A stretch of DNA of 64,000 nt, taken from Chitinophagaceae bacterium (GTDB lineage: Bacteria > Bacteroidota > Bacteroidia > Chitinophagales > Chitinophagaceae). The notes below the pieces were generated by a model. It did no database searches. It was not told the origin of the DNA and worked only from the letters and a program-made list of their open reading frames with translations. Shown here piece by piece: positions 50,723 through 58,867 of the stretch (positions are counted from its first letter, which is position 1; each line of letters begins with the position of its first letter). The stretch is taken from contig JADKHN010000004.1 in assembly GCA_016721725.1 (NCBI GenBank), positions 1 through 64,000 of the forward strand, written 5' to 3'. Both the position numbers and the translations under genes were made by a program.

Positions 50723-52081
50723 TCAATACTGCACCTTCACTTTGGCCGAACCTTTTTTACCATTCTTCACTTTCCATTGCGGGCCCTGCTCTAAGAGTTT
50801 TTTCGCCAATTCATCACAGTTGCCGCAGTCGGATCTGTCGGCCTTGACATTGGTGATGCTGCCATCGGCCTTCACATCGAAAGTGATCCCGATCTCGCCA
50901 TGCGTTCCTTTTTTCAATAGTTCATCCGGCAGTTCGATGTTATTGGCGATATAGGTATTGTATTTGTCCCATCCGTCGGCAGGTTCCACGTTGACCACCG
51001 AATCCCTGACCAGGGCTGGTGTTCTGAGTATGGCCCGAGGTGGCATTTTACTGGCTTTGGCCACTTTTTGTTTGGATACGATCTCCTCTTCAGACAGGAT
51101 GATGCGGTTCGACTGATTGCTCCGCAATGTATAGGTGACCGGTTGATAACCTACAGAACGAACATCGATCGTCAGCAGGGTGTCGGCAGAGACCAGCCTG
51201 AAATTTCCCTTCACATCGGCATAGGTCCCGAAATTCTCACTCTTGATCGAGATATTGGAGAAGGGGAGTGGATTATTATCCGGTCCTACCACTGTAGCCG
51301 CGAATACCCGGTTGAGGTTTTGCCTTGTCTTCTGTTGTTCCTCCAGCTTGTCTTTCAGCTGGATCTCTGTTTCCTTGCGGGCCATGTTCTGCAGGTCGGC
51401 ATTCTGCATGTTGCCCGAAGCCACCGCGTTGTTGTTTTGTACAGGTGCGGACGGCACTGCCGTTATCGGGGCGGATTGATTGACGGTACTGGTCTGTTCA
51501 ACGCCCTGCAGCACCGAGCCGGGTTTTGAAACTGACAGGTTACCGGAAACATTTTCATCGGTATTGGTCCAGGCATTCGTTCTGCCATTTTGAACCGGCG
51601 CGTTGGCCAGATCCGACTTGATCTCTTGTTTTGCATCCGCTACCATGGCCGGTTCCTGGATACGGGAAACGGAATCCGGCCTGGACTCATTGGCGGGTCT
51701 CTCAGAAACTGACCTGACCTGGGCGATGGATTCTTCGGATTTCGCCATATTTCCCTGCCGGGTGAGCACATAGGTCAGCGCTGCGCCAGCCACGATGACG
51801 AAAATAGCGGCGGCCATCTTCATTCGCCTGAATCCGTTATTCCGCATCGGGACCACTTTGGCCATTTGGCCCGACGACCTTATTTGCTGGTGTAATGAAA
51901 TAAGTTGGGGTTTCCAGCTTTCTAAGGGGACTTCCTGGAATCCTTCCATGGCTTCAGCCAGGAACGGATCGTCCAGGGCCGCTTTCTCCATGGCATGCAT
52001 CTTTTCCGGGGAGAGTTTGCCTGCAAGATATTGGGCTATATCTTCCGCGGAATAGGGGATATATGGTCTGTTCTTATTCAT
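50723..52081 (-). CDS. Membrane anti-sigma-like protein with TonB C-terminal domain
   Basis: A 452-residue protein that begins MNKNRPYIPYSAEDIAQYL. A cytoplasmic N-terminal helix region (about 1-85) is followed by one transmembrane segment (KMAAAIFVIVAGAALTYVL). A low-complexity Ser/Asn/Gln linker (about 110-245) leads to a carboxypeptidase-regulatory-like sandwich (FAATVVGPDNNPLPFSNISI) and then a TonB C-terminal-like domain (GEIGITFDVKADGSITNVKA) at about 380-452. The ATG overlaps the stop of the ECF sigma gene by eight bases, so it is very probably that factor's regulator. The N-terminal part is not a clear FecR or zinc anti-sigma domain. Confidence 0.75.
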   Translation of the reverse strand: MNKNRPYIPYSAEDIAQYLAGKLSPEKMHAMEKAALDDPFLAEAMEGFQEVPLESWKPQLISLHQQIRSSGQMAKVVPMRNNGFRRMKMAAAIFVIVAGAALTYVLTRQGNMAKSEESIAQVRSVSERPANESRPDSVSRIQEPAMVADAKQEIKSDLANAPVQNGRTNAWTNTDENVSGNLSVSKPGSVLQGVEQTSTVNQSAPITAVPSAPVQNNNAVASGNMQNADLQNMARKETEIQLKDKLEEQQKTRQNLNRVFAATVVGPDNNPLPFSNISIKSENFGTYADVKGNFRLVSADTLLTIDVRSVGYQPVTYTLRSNQSNRIILSEEEIVSKQKVAKASKMPPRAILRTPALVRDSVVNVEPADGWDKYNTYIANNIELPDELLKKGTHGEIGITFDVKADGSITNVKADRSDCGNCDELAKKLLEQGPQWKVKNGKKGSAKVKVQY

Positions 52082-52673
52082 GGGTCCCTGATAAAGTGTT
52101 TTTACTGCCATTTTCCATGCAGATCTTCAGGTTCCGTTTGCCGTTCTGTATATAACTCCTCACTTTATTCCATTCGAAGCCGGTTAATGCTGCAATTTCG
52201 TTATAACATTTGTTTTCCAGGTAAAACAGGGCGATGGTCTGCTTTTGCTCCTGGGGCAAAGTTTCCATACAAGCCTCCATTTGCCGGAAATGTTCCTCTT
52301 TTTCAAGGGCTTCATTCATCAGATGCTCATTTTGCCCGGATTGCATAAAAGCGGGTTGGAATTCAGTGGTTTTGATATTCCTGGGGCTTCTCAGCTGCAT
52401 CAGGCAATGATTGCGGGTGAGTACGTGTAGCCAACCCTTGAAATATTCCACTTCGTGCTGCCTGAGCTTGGTGTTCAGTTCGCTGTAGATATCCATCACG
52501 GCATCCTTGCTCCTTTCCGCCTCCTTAAAGTATTTCAGGCAAACACCGAATACCAGGTCCATATAACGGGAATAGAGCCGGCTCAGGTACCGGCTGTCGC
52601 CGCTTTCCCTGAACGCGTCGGCCAGTTCCTTGTCGGATGCCGGATCGGGTGATATGTCCTTGATGAAATTCAA
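52074..52673 (-). CDS. ECF RNA polymerase sigma factor
   Basis: A 199-residue sigma-70 family protein. Region 2 spans about 25-95, with YSRYMDLVFGVCLKYFKEAE and VMDIYSELNTKLRQHE (2.1-2.2) and FKGWLHVLTRNHCLMQLR (2.4). Region 4 lies at about 135-190: METLPQEQKQTIALFYLENK and YNEIAALTGFEWNKVRSYIQ (the helix-turn-helix). It starts at TTG (52671-52673), with no ATG or GTG alternative in the 20-base gap after the upstream gene. Bacteroidota ECF factors are usually held by a membrane partner; the next gene overlaps and fits. Confidence 0.9.
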   Translation of the reverse strand: MNFIKDISPDPASDKELADAFRESGDSRYLSRLYSRYMDLVFGVCLKYFKEAERSKDAVMDIYSELNTKLRQHEVEYFKGWLHVLTRNHCLMQLRSPRNIKTTEFQPAFMQSGQNEHLMNEALEKEEHFRQMEACMETLPQEQKQTIALFYLENKCYNEIAALTGFEWNKVRSYIQNGKRNLKICMENGSKNTLSGTHE

Positions 52674-52693
52674 TACAGTTCTGTCTGCCCGGT

Positions 52694-53521
52694 TTATTCA
52701 AAAAACACTTTGATCGTTTGATAGAAGAGGCGGTTGTTCATATACTGGCCCTGCTGCTGTTGCTTTTCCGAAAAGCCCTGTAATCCGAATAATCCGGCCG
52801 CATTGCCTTTGTTGATGGCGATCTCGAGATACCCGGCTGAATTGAACAGGGCCAGTTTCTCTCCTTCATTCACATCGGCATAGGTCTCGCTGATCTTTTC
52901 GATCACCTCATCCCGTTTGAATACGATCTTGAAACTGCGTCCTTTGCGCTGCTCTTCAAACTCCTCTTTGCTGATATTGACGATCACGTTCTCAAAGTTA
53001 TCGATGAAAATGATCTGTCCTTCGATCCAGTCGTTGCCCAGCAGGGGCCTTAACGGATTTTTAACCCGGATGGACACTCCGGTATCCCCGACCTCGGCCA
53101 GTTTTTTCCCCCGGGCCAGTTCATTAAAGGCGCGGGTGAAGACCGAAACGCAATAGAGGGTGTTCTTCTGTTCGGATTTATCCAGGGGCAGCGAGACGAT
53201 CTCCTGCGGGGCTTCTTCCAAGACCATCGTGATCAGGCCATTGTCGGCGCAACCGATATAATGCCCGTTATGTTTGGCCAGGAGCATGTAATCCGGTTTC
53301 TCGTCGAACAGATTCACCAGGATGAGGTGAAAACTCCCTTCGGGGAAATTGCGGATGGCATTGCGGCATACATAAGCGGCCTGAGGATAATTGAACGGGG
53401 ATAACTGGTGGCTGATGTCGATGATGTGGAATGCTTCCTGTCCCAGCATTAACTGGCCTTTAATGGCGCCCACGAGGAAGTCGTGGTGTCCAATATCGGA
53501 TGTAAGCGTTATGATCGGCAC
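52694..53521 (-). CDS. SAM hydroxide adenosyltransferase (DUF62)
   Basis: A 275-residue enzyme of the fluorinase/SAM-hydrolase family. It starts MPIITLTSDIGHHDFLVGAI with the SAM-ribose Asp in TSDIG, has DISHQLSPFNYPQAAYV, and VNLFDEKPDYMLLAKHNGHY, then GCADNGLI in the active-site loop. The C-terminal beta-barrel begins IEGQIIFIDNFENVIVNIS. Characterised members split SAM into adenosine and methionine with water. The chlorinase/fluorinase subgroup shows a long insertion not seen here. It is 20 bases upstream of the ECF gene, possibly co-transcribed. Confidence 0.88.
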   Translation of the reverse strand: MPIITLTSDIGHHDFLVGAIKGQLMLGQEAFHIIDISHQLSPFNYPQAAYVCRNAIRNFPEGSFHLILVNLFDEKPDYMLLAKHNGHYIGCADNGLITMVLEEAPQEIVSLPLDKSEQKNTLYCVSVFTRAFNELARGKKLAEVGDTGVSIRVKNPLRPLLGNDWIEGQIIFIDNFENVIVNISKEEFEEQRKGRSFKIVFKRDEVIEKISETYADVNEGEKLALFNSAGYLEIAINKGNAAGLFGLQGFSEKQQQQGQYMNNRLFYQTIKVFFE

Positions 53522-53607
53522 GGTTAAAATTAGTGATTTATTAGCAATGCGGGGAAAGCCAAAAGGGGTCTGATGATCTGGAGGGGGTGGAGGTCATGAG
53601 TGTTCCC

Positions 53608-54417
53608 TCAGCGAACCAGTTCTCCGTTTTTGAAATAGAATTTCCTCACGAGTTTATCGGCCCAGGCGGGGAAGAACTTATTCATGAACACGGTGCGTTT
53701 GCCGGTGAACGTAAGTACCAGTGTCCTTTTACGCTTTTCAATGGCCTTGAGGATATGTCCGGCGCATTCCATCGCGGTCATCATCTTGCCTTCATCCATA
53801 GGGCTCTCGCCCTGTTTATTGCCCTTGCTGTCCAGGGCCGCCAGCCGTATGTTGGACATGGTGAACCCGGGGCAAACCCACATTACGTTCACCCCACTGT
53901 CATATAATTCGGTCCTGAGGGATTCAAGCCAGCCGTTCACGGCGAATTTACTTGCCGAGTAACCGCTGCGGCCCGGTAGTCCGCGGTAACCCGCAATGGA
54001 AGAGATGCCTACGATGGTACCCCTGCGTTCGATGACGGAAGGCAGGGCCAGTTTGGTGCAATAGACCGTACCCATGAAATTGACCTCCATGACCTTTTTG
54101 ATCACTTCCACTTCGGTATCCTTCAGCAGCCCGCGCATGGAAATGCCCGCGTTGTTGATGAGGATGTCGATCCCCCCGAACATGCTGATGGTGGATTCGA
54201 TGAAATTCTTGCAGTCGTTGGGGTTGCTGACATCAGCCACCACCGTATGCAGGGCCTTGCCCGAATGGAGAACCTGCAGGTCGTAGAGTTTGTCCTGGTT
54301 CCGGCCGCAGGTGGCCACTTTGGCGCCCAGGGGGATCAGGGAATCGATCAGGGCCTTGCCGATGCCATCACTGCCGCCGGTGATCGCCACTACTTTATTG
54401 TGGAAGAAATTGTGCAT
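53608..54417 (-). CDS. Short-chain dehydrogenase/reductase (SDR)
   Basis: A 269-residue Rossmann enzyme. The cofactor loop is VAITGGSDGIGKALIDSLI (TGxxxGIG), the strand-4 motif is LINNAGIS (NNAG), and the active site is VGISSIAGYRGLPGRSGYSA followed by SKFAVNGWLESLRTELY, giving Ser, Tyr and Lys. The lack of an acidic residue after strand 2 (CGRNQDKL) suggests NADP(H). The substrate is unknown. A C-terminal hydrophobic/basic segment (FFPAWADKLVRKFYF) may bind membranes. It is 86 bases upstream of the SAM-hydrolase gene and starts from ATG. Confidence 0.9.
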   Translation of the reverse strand: MHNFFHNKVVAITGGSDGIGKALIDSLIPLGAKVATCGRNQDKLYDLQVLHSGKALHTVVADVSNPNDCKNFIESTISMFGGIDILINNAGISMRGLLKDTEVEVIKKVMEVNFMGTVYCTKLALPSVIERRGTIVGISSIAGYRGLPGRSGYSASKFAVNGWLESLRTELYDSGVNVMWVCPGFTMSNIRLAALDSKGNKQGESPMDEGKMMTAMECAGHILKAIEKRKRTLVLTFTGKRTVFMNKFFPAWADKLVRKFYFKNGELVR

Positions 54418-54513
54418 AAGAAAAAGATAGGCAAAATTAACGCAGTTATCCTGCTGTTTGCAAACAAAATCAGGTTATATTCAATCAATTGGGGAAAAAC
54501 TTTCGCTAAATAA

Positions 54514-54544
54514 TTTGATGCAATGGCATTTTGCCTTATTTTTG
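54514..54544 (+). promoter_or_regulatory. Bacteroidota-type promoter of tRNA-Lys
   Basis: TTTG (54514-54517), 19-base gap, TATTTTTG (54537-54544), 25 bases before the tRNA. Same architecture as the tRNA-Arg promoter. Confidence 0.8.
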
Positions 54545-54569
54545 CACTCCATTTTAAAAATGGACGGAT

Positions 54570-54642
54570 GATTCGGTAGCTCAGTTGGTAGAGCAATACA
54601 CTTTTAATGTATGGGTCCTGGGTTCGAGTCCCAGCCGGATCA
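54570..54642 (+). tRNA. tRNA-Lys (anticodon TTT)
   Basis: Acceptor GATTCGG pairs with CCGGATC (one wobble), discriminator A. D arm AGCTCAGTTGGTAGAGC, anticodon stem ATACA/TGTAT with loop CTTTTAA giving TTT, T stem CTGGG/CCCAG. CCA is not encoded (sequence continues CAA), so it relies on the CCA-adding enzyme, whose gene is at 61586. Confidence 0.93.
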
Positions 54643-54650
54643 CAAAACAG

Positions 54651-54678
54651 AAGCCGGTTGATTTATCAGCCGGCTTTT
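54651..54678. terminator. Terminator of tRNA-Lys, shared with acyltransferase gene
   Basis: AAGCCGGTTGA-ttta-TCAGCCGGCTTTTT; it overlaps the last stop codon of the convergent acyltransferase gene and can serve both. Confidence 0.85.
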
Positions 54679-55700
54679 TAAATGGCCATCAGACTGCAAC
54701 CCCTGGCTTCGCTGTTATCGAGCCGGCCCAAAACCTCAAAACTTCCGTTCTCATACAATTTTCCCATATCATCCGTGGCAATGAATGCGCAACTGTAGAT
54801 ATTGGCCAGGTCAATGCAATTGATGGCGCCTGTCATCGGCTTTCCGGTCACCCCGGAAGCGGATCGGACCAGGAGGGGATCATCCTCATCACGGAGGCAG
54901 ATCCTCATCCATCCGGGACAATGAAAGATGCCGTCTCCCTTGGAATAGGCTTGTGACAGCAGTTCGGTCATCCCATATTCCGAATGAATGAGACTCAGTC
55001 CCAACCGACCCTGAAGGATCCGGTGCACTTCCATCCGCGTCATTTCCTTTCGCCGGCCCTTCATACCACCGGTCTCCATCACGGTAGTGGTTCTTAAACG
55101 CATAGGATAGGCCTCGGCGAAATCGAGCAGGGCATAGGTGACGCCGATGAGGAGGGTGGGGATCTTCAGCAATTCATTATGCTGCAGCGTACGGTGCAGC
55201 TTTTCATGATCATGCAGGTAAAAGCCACTCAGTTCATGTCCGCTCTGTTTGATCAGTTCATCCACCATCATCACTAAAGAGGAATGCCCCCTTTCCAGGT
55301 AAGAGGGCAGAAGGCCCAGGATACATTTTTCTTCCACCGGCCCGTAGAAATGCCTGAAAGCGGTCTGGAAACTTTTCCGGTAGAGCGCCAGGTCGCGGAT
55401 AAAGTGCTTGCTTCCGGTGCTTTGGGTGGTACCGCTGCTTTCAAAGACGGCCTCGGGTTCAAAGGAGGTCGTGGCCACGATATGTGATCTGAAAGCGGAA
55501 ATGGGCAGGAAGGGGATCTTTTCAATTTGAGTGACCTGTCCGGGATCCGTATTCAATCCTTCGCAGAATTTGCGGTAGACCTCATTCTGGTCGTATTGAA
55601 AGCGGAACAGTTCCAGGCAGAGTGCATCAAAGCTCTCCGGTGAAGCAGCGAAAACCCTTTTCTCCAGGTCATTATTTTTAACAGGCGCTTTCAATGGCAA
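54678..55700 (-). CDS. LuxE-like acyl-protein synthetase/acyltransferase
   Basis: A 340-residue adenylate-forming-like protein. VFESSGTTQSTGSKHFIRDL is the AMP-binding glycine/serine loop; YLERGHSSLVMMVDEL and VMETGGMKGRRKEMTRMEV follow, then HSEYGMTELLSQAYSKGDG and IYSCAFIATDDMGKLYENG, the acyl-adenylate core, with GRLDNSEARGCSLM at the end. LuxE relatives activate fatty acids for transfer to a protein Cys. In Bacteroidota a substrate is not established. The start is a TTG (55698-55700), or possibly a second TTG two codons later; no ATG is in frame there. It is divergent from the lipoprotein gene. Confidence 0.83.
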   Translation of the reverse strand: MPLKAPVKNNDLEKRVFAASPESFDALCLELFRFQYDQNEVYRKFCEGLNTDPGQVTQIEKIPFLPISAFRSHIVATTSFEPEAVFESSGTTQSTGSKHFIRDLALYRKSFQTAFRHFYGPVEEKCILGLLPSYLERGHSSLVMMVDELIKQSGHELSGFYLHDHEKLHRTLQHNELLKIPTLLIGVTYALLDFAEAYPMRLRTTTVMETGGMKGRRKEMTRMEVHRILQGRLGLSLIHSEYGMTELLSQAYSKGDGIFHCPGWMRICLRDEDDPLLVRSASGVTGKPMTGAINCIDLANIYSCAFIATDDMGKLYENGSFEVLGRLDNSEARGCSLMAI

Positions 55701-55704
55701 TCAT

Positions 55705-55712
55705 TAAATTTG
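55705..55712 (+). promoter_or_regulatory. -7-like TAAATTTG before lipoprotein gene
   Basis: TAAATTTG ends 17 bases before the ATG at 55730. No good -33 element. It supports starting the gene at 55730 rather than at the upstream in-frame ATG at 55694. Confidence 0.4.
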
Positions 55713-55729
55713 AGCTACAAATTACGAAG

Positions 55730-56194
55730 ATGCGTTACACTTTTTTCTTTTTCCTGCTGGCTTTCGGCTTTACGGCCTGTAAAAAAGACAAATACACCAC
55801 GGCCCCGCAAATATCCTTCAAATCCTTCAACCCCGCTGAAGGAAGCAATTACAATACATTCGCCGACCAGCCTGTCATGGTGCTGGAGATCACCGATGCC
55901 GAAGGCGACCTGGGTGTTTCTGGTACCGAAGCCGCTAAAGTGTACATCAAGAATATGCTGACCGCCAAAGAAGATTCGATCGCTTTCCCCGACCTGGCGG
56001 CCGCTGCCAAATCCACCTTCAAGGCCCAGTTGGAAGTGGGACTGTTTACGGTCATGGGAGGCCGGAACCTGCCCACCAACCAGCGACCCTACTCGGATAA
56101 CCTGCAGTTTGAAATATATGTGAAAGACCTGGCCAAGAATAAAAGCAATGTCATACTCACCGACAAACCCTTCATCTATTATACCTTGCCCTGA
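55730..56194 (+). CDS. Lipoprotein of unknown function
   Basis: A 154-residue protein with a lipoprotein signal MRYTFFFFLLAFGFTACKKD: the Cys should be lipidated. The mature part is a single beta-rich domain with PQISFKSFNPAEGSNYNTFA, VMVLEITDAEGDLGVSG and PFIYYTLP at the end. I do not recognise a named family; the layout is common in Bacteroidota conserved lipoproteins. Start 55730 is chosen for the clean signal. Its stop overlaps the next start (TGATG), so the two are translationally coupled. Confidence 0.82.
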   Translation: MRYTFFFFLLAFGFTACKKDKYTTAPQISFKSFNPAEGSNYNTFADQPVMVLEITDAEGDLGVSGTEAAKVYIKNMLTAKEDSIAFPDLAAAAKSTFKAQLEVGLFTVMGGRNLPTNQRPYSDNLQFEIYVKDLAKNKSNVILTDKPFIYYTLP

Positions 56195-57027
56195 TGAAGT
56201 GGCTGCAATTCATCCTGTCCCACTCCATTTTTATTTCTTTATGCGCCGTTGCCCTGTGCTGGCAGACGAACCTGTTGCTGCAACTGCCGGATGATCCCTT
56301 TCTCTTCGGTTTCATATTCTGCTCTACACTCTGCAGTTATAATCTTTATTGGTTACTCAGCAAGTTTTTTTTCCGGACGGGTAACATCTCATTATGGGGT
56401 TTCATTCGCCGCGAATTCATCCAGTTCATGGTCTTTGCCAGTGCAGCCGCAGGCACGTTGTATTTTTATATTTACAATTCATTAGAGCCGGTGATCGTTC
56501 TGCCGGCTGTCATTCTGACCCTGCTCTATGCCTTGCCACTGATTCCATCCGGGATCAATCGGTTCACCAAAAAGCTGGGGGTGTTGAAGACCATCCTGTT
56601 GGCCTTTACCTGGACCTATGTGACGGTGTGGATCCCGATCCGTTTTTCAGAAACGGTCATGCCCGAGGCAGGCTGGTTCATCCTGACCCGCCGCTTCGGG
56701 TTCATGCTGATGCTCTGTATCATCTTCGACAGCCGGGACATCGCCATCGACAAGATACGCGGACTGCGCAGCCTGGCCACCGAACTGACGCCCCGAACCC
56801 TTCGGTGGCTCATTTTCATCATCTTCATCATTTTATTCGGAACGAATTTCACCTTTCCGTATTTCGGTATGGGCATCCGGCCGGTCATGGCCTTGCAGGT
56901 CTCCACGGTCGCACTCCTGCTCGTTTATTTTCTCTCCACGAAGAAACAGGGATATTTCTTTTATTATTTTTTTGTGGATGGACTGATGTTATTTTCCGCA
57001 CTGGTCACTTACATAGCCGGTAAATAG
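56194..57027 (+). CDS. UbiA-like polytopic membrane protein
   Basis: A 277-residue integral membrane protein with about eight hydrophobic segments. FDSRDIAIDKIRGLRSLATE (about residue 187) has the second Asp-rich motif of UbiA-type prenyltransferases (D-x2-D-x3-D with the following G-x-x-S-L). The first N-D-x2-D motif of that family is absent: the matching helix reads STLCSYNLYWLLSKFF. It may be a distant UbiA-like protein with altered or lost activity. The ATG overlaps the lipoprotein stop by one base. The likely two-gene unit of lipoprotein and membrane protein has no known pathway. Confidence 0.65.
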   Translation: MKWLQFILSHSIFISLCAVALCWQTNLLLQLPDDPFLFGFIFCSTLCSYNLYWLLSKFFFRTGNISLWGFIRREFIQFMVFASAAAGTLYFYIYNSLEPVIVLPAVILTLLYALPLIPSGINRFTKKLGVLKTILLAFTWTYVTVWIPIRFSETVMPEAGWFILTRRFGFMLMLCIIFDSRDIAIDKIRGLRSLATELTPRTLRWLIFIIFIILFGTNFTFPYFGMGIRPVMALQVSTVALLLVYFLSTKKQGYFFYYFFVDGLMLFSALVTYIAGK

Positions 57028-57028
57028 C

Positions 57029-57036
57029 TAATTTTG
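57029..57036 (+). promoter_or_regulatory. -7-like TAATTTTG before M42 gene
   Basis: TAATTTTG begins two bases after the previous stop and ends nine bases before the ATG at 57046. No clear -33 TTTG. Confidence 0.4.
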
Positions 57037-57045
57037 TGTCCTCAA

Positions 57046-58161
57046 ATGAACCTTATGGCAAAATCCGCAAAATCAAAGCACCTGCTCACCAGCGAATCCT
57101 ACGAATTCCTTAAGAATTATATCAACAATCCTTCTCCCGTCGGTTTTGAGACCAGCGGTCAGAAGCTCTGGCTCGATTACATCAAACCCTATACCGATAC
57201 TTTTTTCACCGACCCCTATGGATCCGCCGTTGGGGTGATCAATCCCAATGCCGCCTTCAAAGTGGTCATCGAGGCGCATGCCGATGAGATCAGCTGGTTT
57301 GTCAATTATATCTCTCCGGAGGGATTCATCTACCTGAAACGCAACGGGGGCGTTGATCACCAGATCGCTCCTTCCATGCGGGTTCTGGTGCACGGAAAGA
57401 AAGGCCCGGTCAAGGCCGTATTCGGCTGGCCCGCCATACATACCCGGTTGAACAATGCCGATAGCAAGGAACCCCAGCCCAAAGTGGATAACCTTTGCCT
57501 GGACTGCGGCGCCCGGACCAAGAAAGAAGTGGAATCACTGGGTATCCATATCGGCGCCGTGGTCACCTATGCGGATGGCTTTGAAGAACTGGCCTATGGC
57601 AATTTCATCGGTCGGGCTTTTGATAACCGCGTGGGCGGATTCATGATCGCGGAAGTGGCGAGGCTGCTCAAACAGAATAAGAAGAAACTGCCCTTCGGAT
57701 TATATGTGGTGAACGCGGTGCAGGAAGAGATCGGATTACGTGGCGCTGAAATGATCGCCCGCCGGATCAAACCGGATGTGGCTATCATCACCGATGTGAC
57801 GCACGATACGTCCACGCCGATGATCAGCAAGATCATCCAGGGCGATACCGTTTGTGGCAAGGGCCCTTCACTCACCTATGGCCCTGCAGTGCATAATAAA
57901 CTGCTCGACCTGGTACAGAAAGTCGCATCCAAAAACAAGATCCCGGTTCAATTGCATGCGGTCAGTCGGAGTACCGGCACCGATACGGATTCCTTTGCCT
58001 ATTCACACGAAGGATGTCCCTCGGTACTGATCTCCATCCCCCTGCGTTACATGCATACCACGGTGGAGATGCTGCATAAAGATGATATTGAGGAAACGGT
58101 GAAACTGATGTATCATACTTTACTGGAGATCACGCCGAAGACGAACCTGAGTTATTTTTAA
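57046..58161 (+). CDS. M42-family metallopeptidase
   Basis: A 371-residue cocatalytic dizinc aminopeptidase (or endoglucanase-like M42). The ligands are seen in order: His in VVIEAHADEISWF, the bridging Asp in IGRAFDNRVGG, the catalytic Glu pair in VNAVQEEIGLRGAE, Asp in IITDVTHDTS and the last His in LRYMHTTVEML. SRSTGTDTDSFAYSHEGCP is the substrate pocket. M42 enzymes remove N-terminal residues from peptides in the cytoplasm as large tetrahedral dodecamers. No signal peptide is present. ATG 57046 is used; ATG 57055 (MAKSAKSK) is an equally good alternative. Confidence 0.92.
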   Translation: MNLMAKSAKSKHLLTSESYEFLKNYINNPSPVGFETSGQKLWLDYIKPYTDTFFTDPYGSAVGVINPNAAFKVVIEAHADEISWFVNYISPEGFIYLKRNGGVDHQIAPSMRVLVHGKKGPVKAVFGWPAIHTRLNNADSKEPQPKVDNLCLDCGARTKKEVESLGIHIGAVVTYADGFEELAYGNFIGRAFDNRVGGFMIAEVARLLKQNKKKLPFGLYVVNAVQEEIGLRGAEMIARRIKPDVAIITDVTHDTSTPMISKIIQGDTVCGKGPSLTYGPAVHNKLLDLVQKVASKNKIPVQLHAVSRSTGTDTDSFAYSHEGCPSVLISIPLRYMHTTVEMLHKDDIEETVKLMYHTLLEITPKTNLSYF

Positions 58162-58165
58162 AGCA

Positions 58166-58320
58166 TGGGAAAACGTTTCAAACGTTTAAATGGTTTAAGG
58201 CGTTTAAGTCGTTAGGGATACATGATAACGCGGATATCCCACCCATATTCGAGCACTCAACCTTTTAAACGCCTTAAACGACTTCAACGTCTCAAACGTC
58301 TTAAACGCCTCAAACGACTC
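58166..58320. repeat. Inverted arrays of 9-base AAACGNCTT units
   Basis: Six tandem units (58267-58320, for example AAACGCCTT, AAACGACTT, CAACGTCTC) end two bases before the ATG at 58323. A complementary array of CGTTTCAAACGTTTAAATGG type stands at 58170-58213, so the region can form a long hairpin. Confidence 0.8.
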
Positions 58321-58322
58321 AA

Positions 58323-58808
58323 ATGTTGGAAGACAAATTCATCCGGTACACCAAGCTCTACATCATCATCTTCCTGATGTTCCTGCTGGTGCCTGCATTG
58401 ATCGGATTGATATTTGGATTGTTCTACGGATTTTCAAAACTGGTCCATTACAGCCGTACGGATTACCTCATTGAACTTCTCATCATTACGATGCCTTCAG
58501 CGGTTTTCTCAACGGCCTATATCATTTTCTATAAACGGACGGCCAACCACCCGGTTCAGGCCGTGAAATGGATTTCCAGGTTTTTATTCGCCGGGGCCCT
58601 GTGTATTTGCGGCCTTATCCTGGTTACGGATATCATCCGTTTCTACACGCTGGCAAAACAGGAAATCAGCGATTACCGCAGCTTCAGCATCGCCTTCATG
58701 GCCGGTAATGTCGGACTTCTTTTTTTGATCGCCATCATCCAGGCCTTTACCACCCAAAAGGAGACTGATTGGATCGATCGGCGCCGGCAGCAGGAAGGAG
58801 CGGAATAA
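58323..58808 (+). CDS. Hypothetical membrane protein, four TM
   Basis: A 161-residue protein with four hydrophobic helices (about 12-34, 50-68, 85-108, 125-145) and a basic, charged C-terminal tail DWIDRRRQQEGAE. I recognise no family. It begins MLEDKFIRYTKLYIII two bases after a tandem array of 9-base repeats. No neighbour on the same strand is close; the M42 gene ends 161 bases upstream. Confidence 0.75.
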   Translation: MLEDKFIRYTKLYIIIFLMFLLVPALIGLIFGLFYGFSKLVHYSRTDYLIELLIITMPSAVFSTAYIIFYKRTANHPVQAVKWISRFLFAGALCICGLILVTDIIRFYTLAKQEISDYRSFSIAFMAGNVGLLFLIAIIQAFTTQKETDWIDRRRQQEGAE

Positions 58809-58811
58809 AAA

Positions 58812-58838
58812 GATCCCCCTTCAATGCGAAGAGGGATC
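58812..58838. terminator. Terminator between membrane-protein gene and lon
   Basis: GATCCCCCTTC-aatgc-GAAGAGGGATC, a stem of about ten pairs. It is flanked by AAAAA on one side and lies between two convergent genes; a T run is weak. Confidence 0.65.
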
Positions 58839-58867
58839 CATGAATTTAAAGTGATCTTCCGGGCGAA

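Noticed and set aside
52694..53521. Chlorinase or fluorinase
   Set aside because: The sequence has the common DUF62 core but lacks the extra loop associated with halide-using enzymes; SAM hydrolase is the better call.
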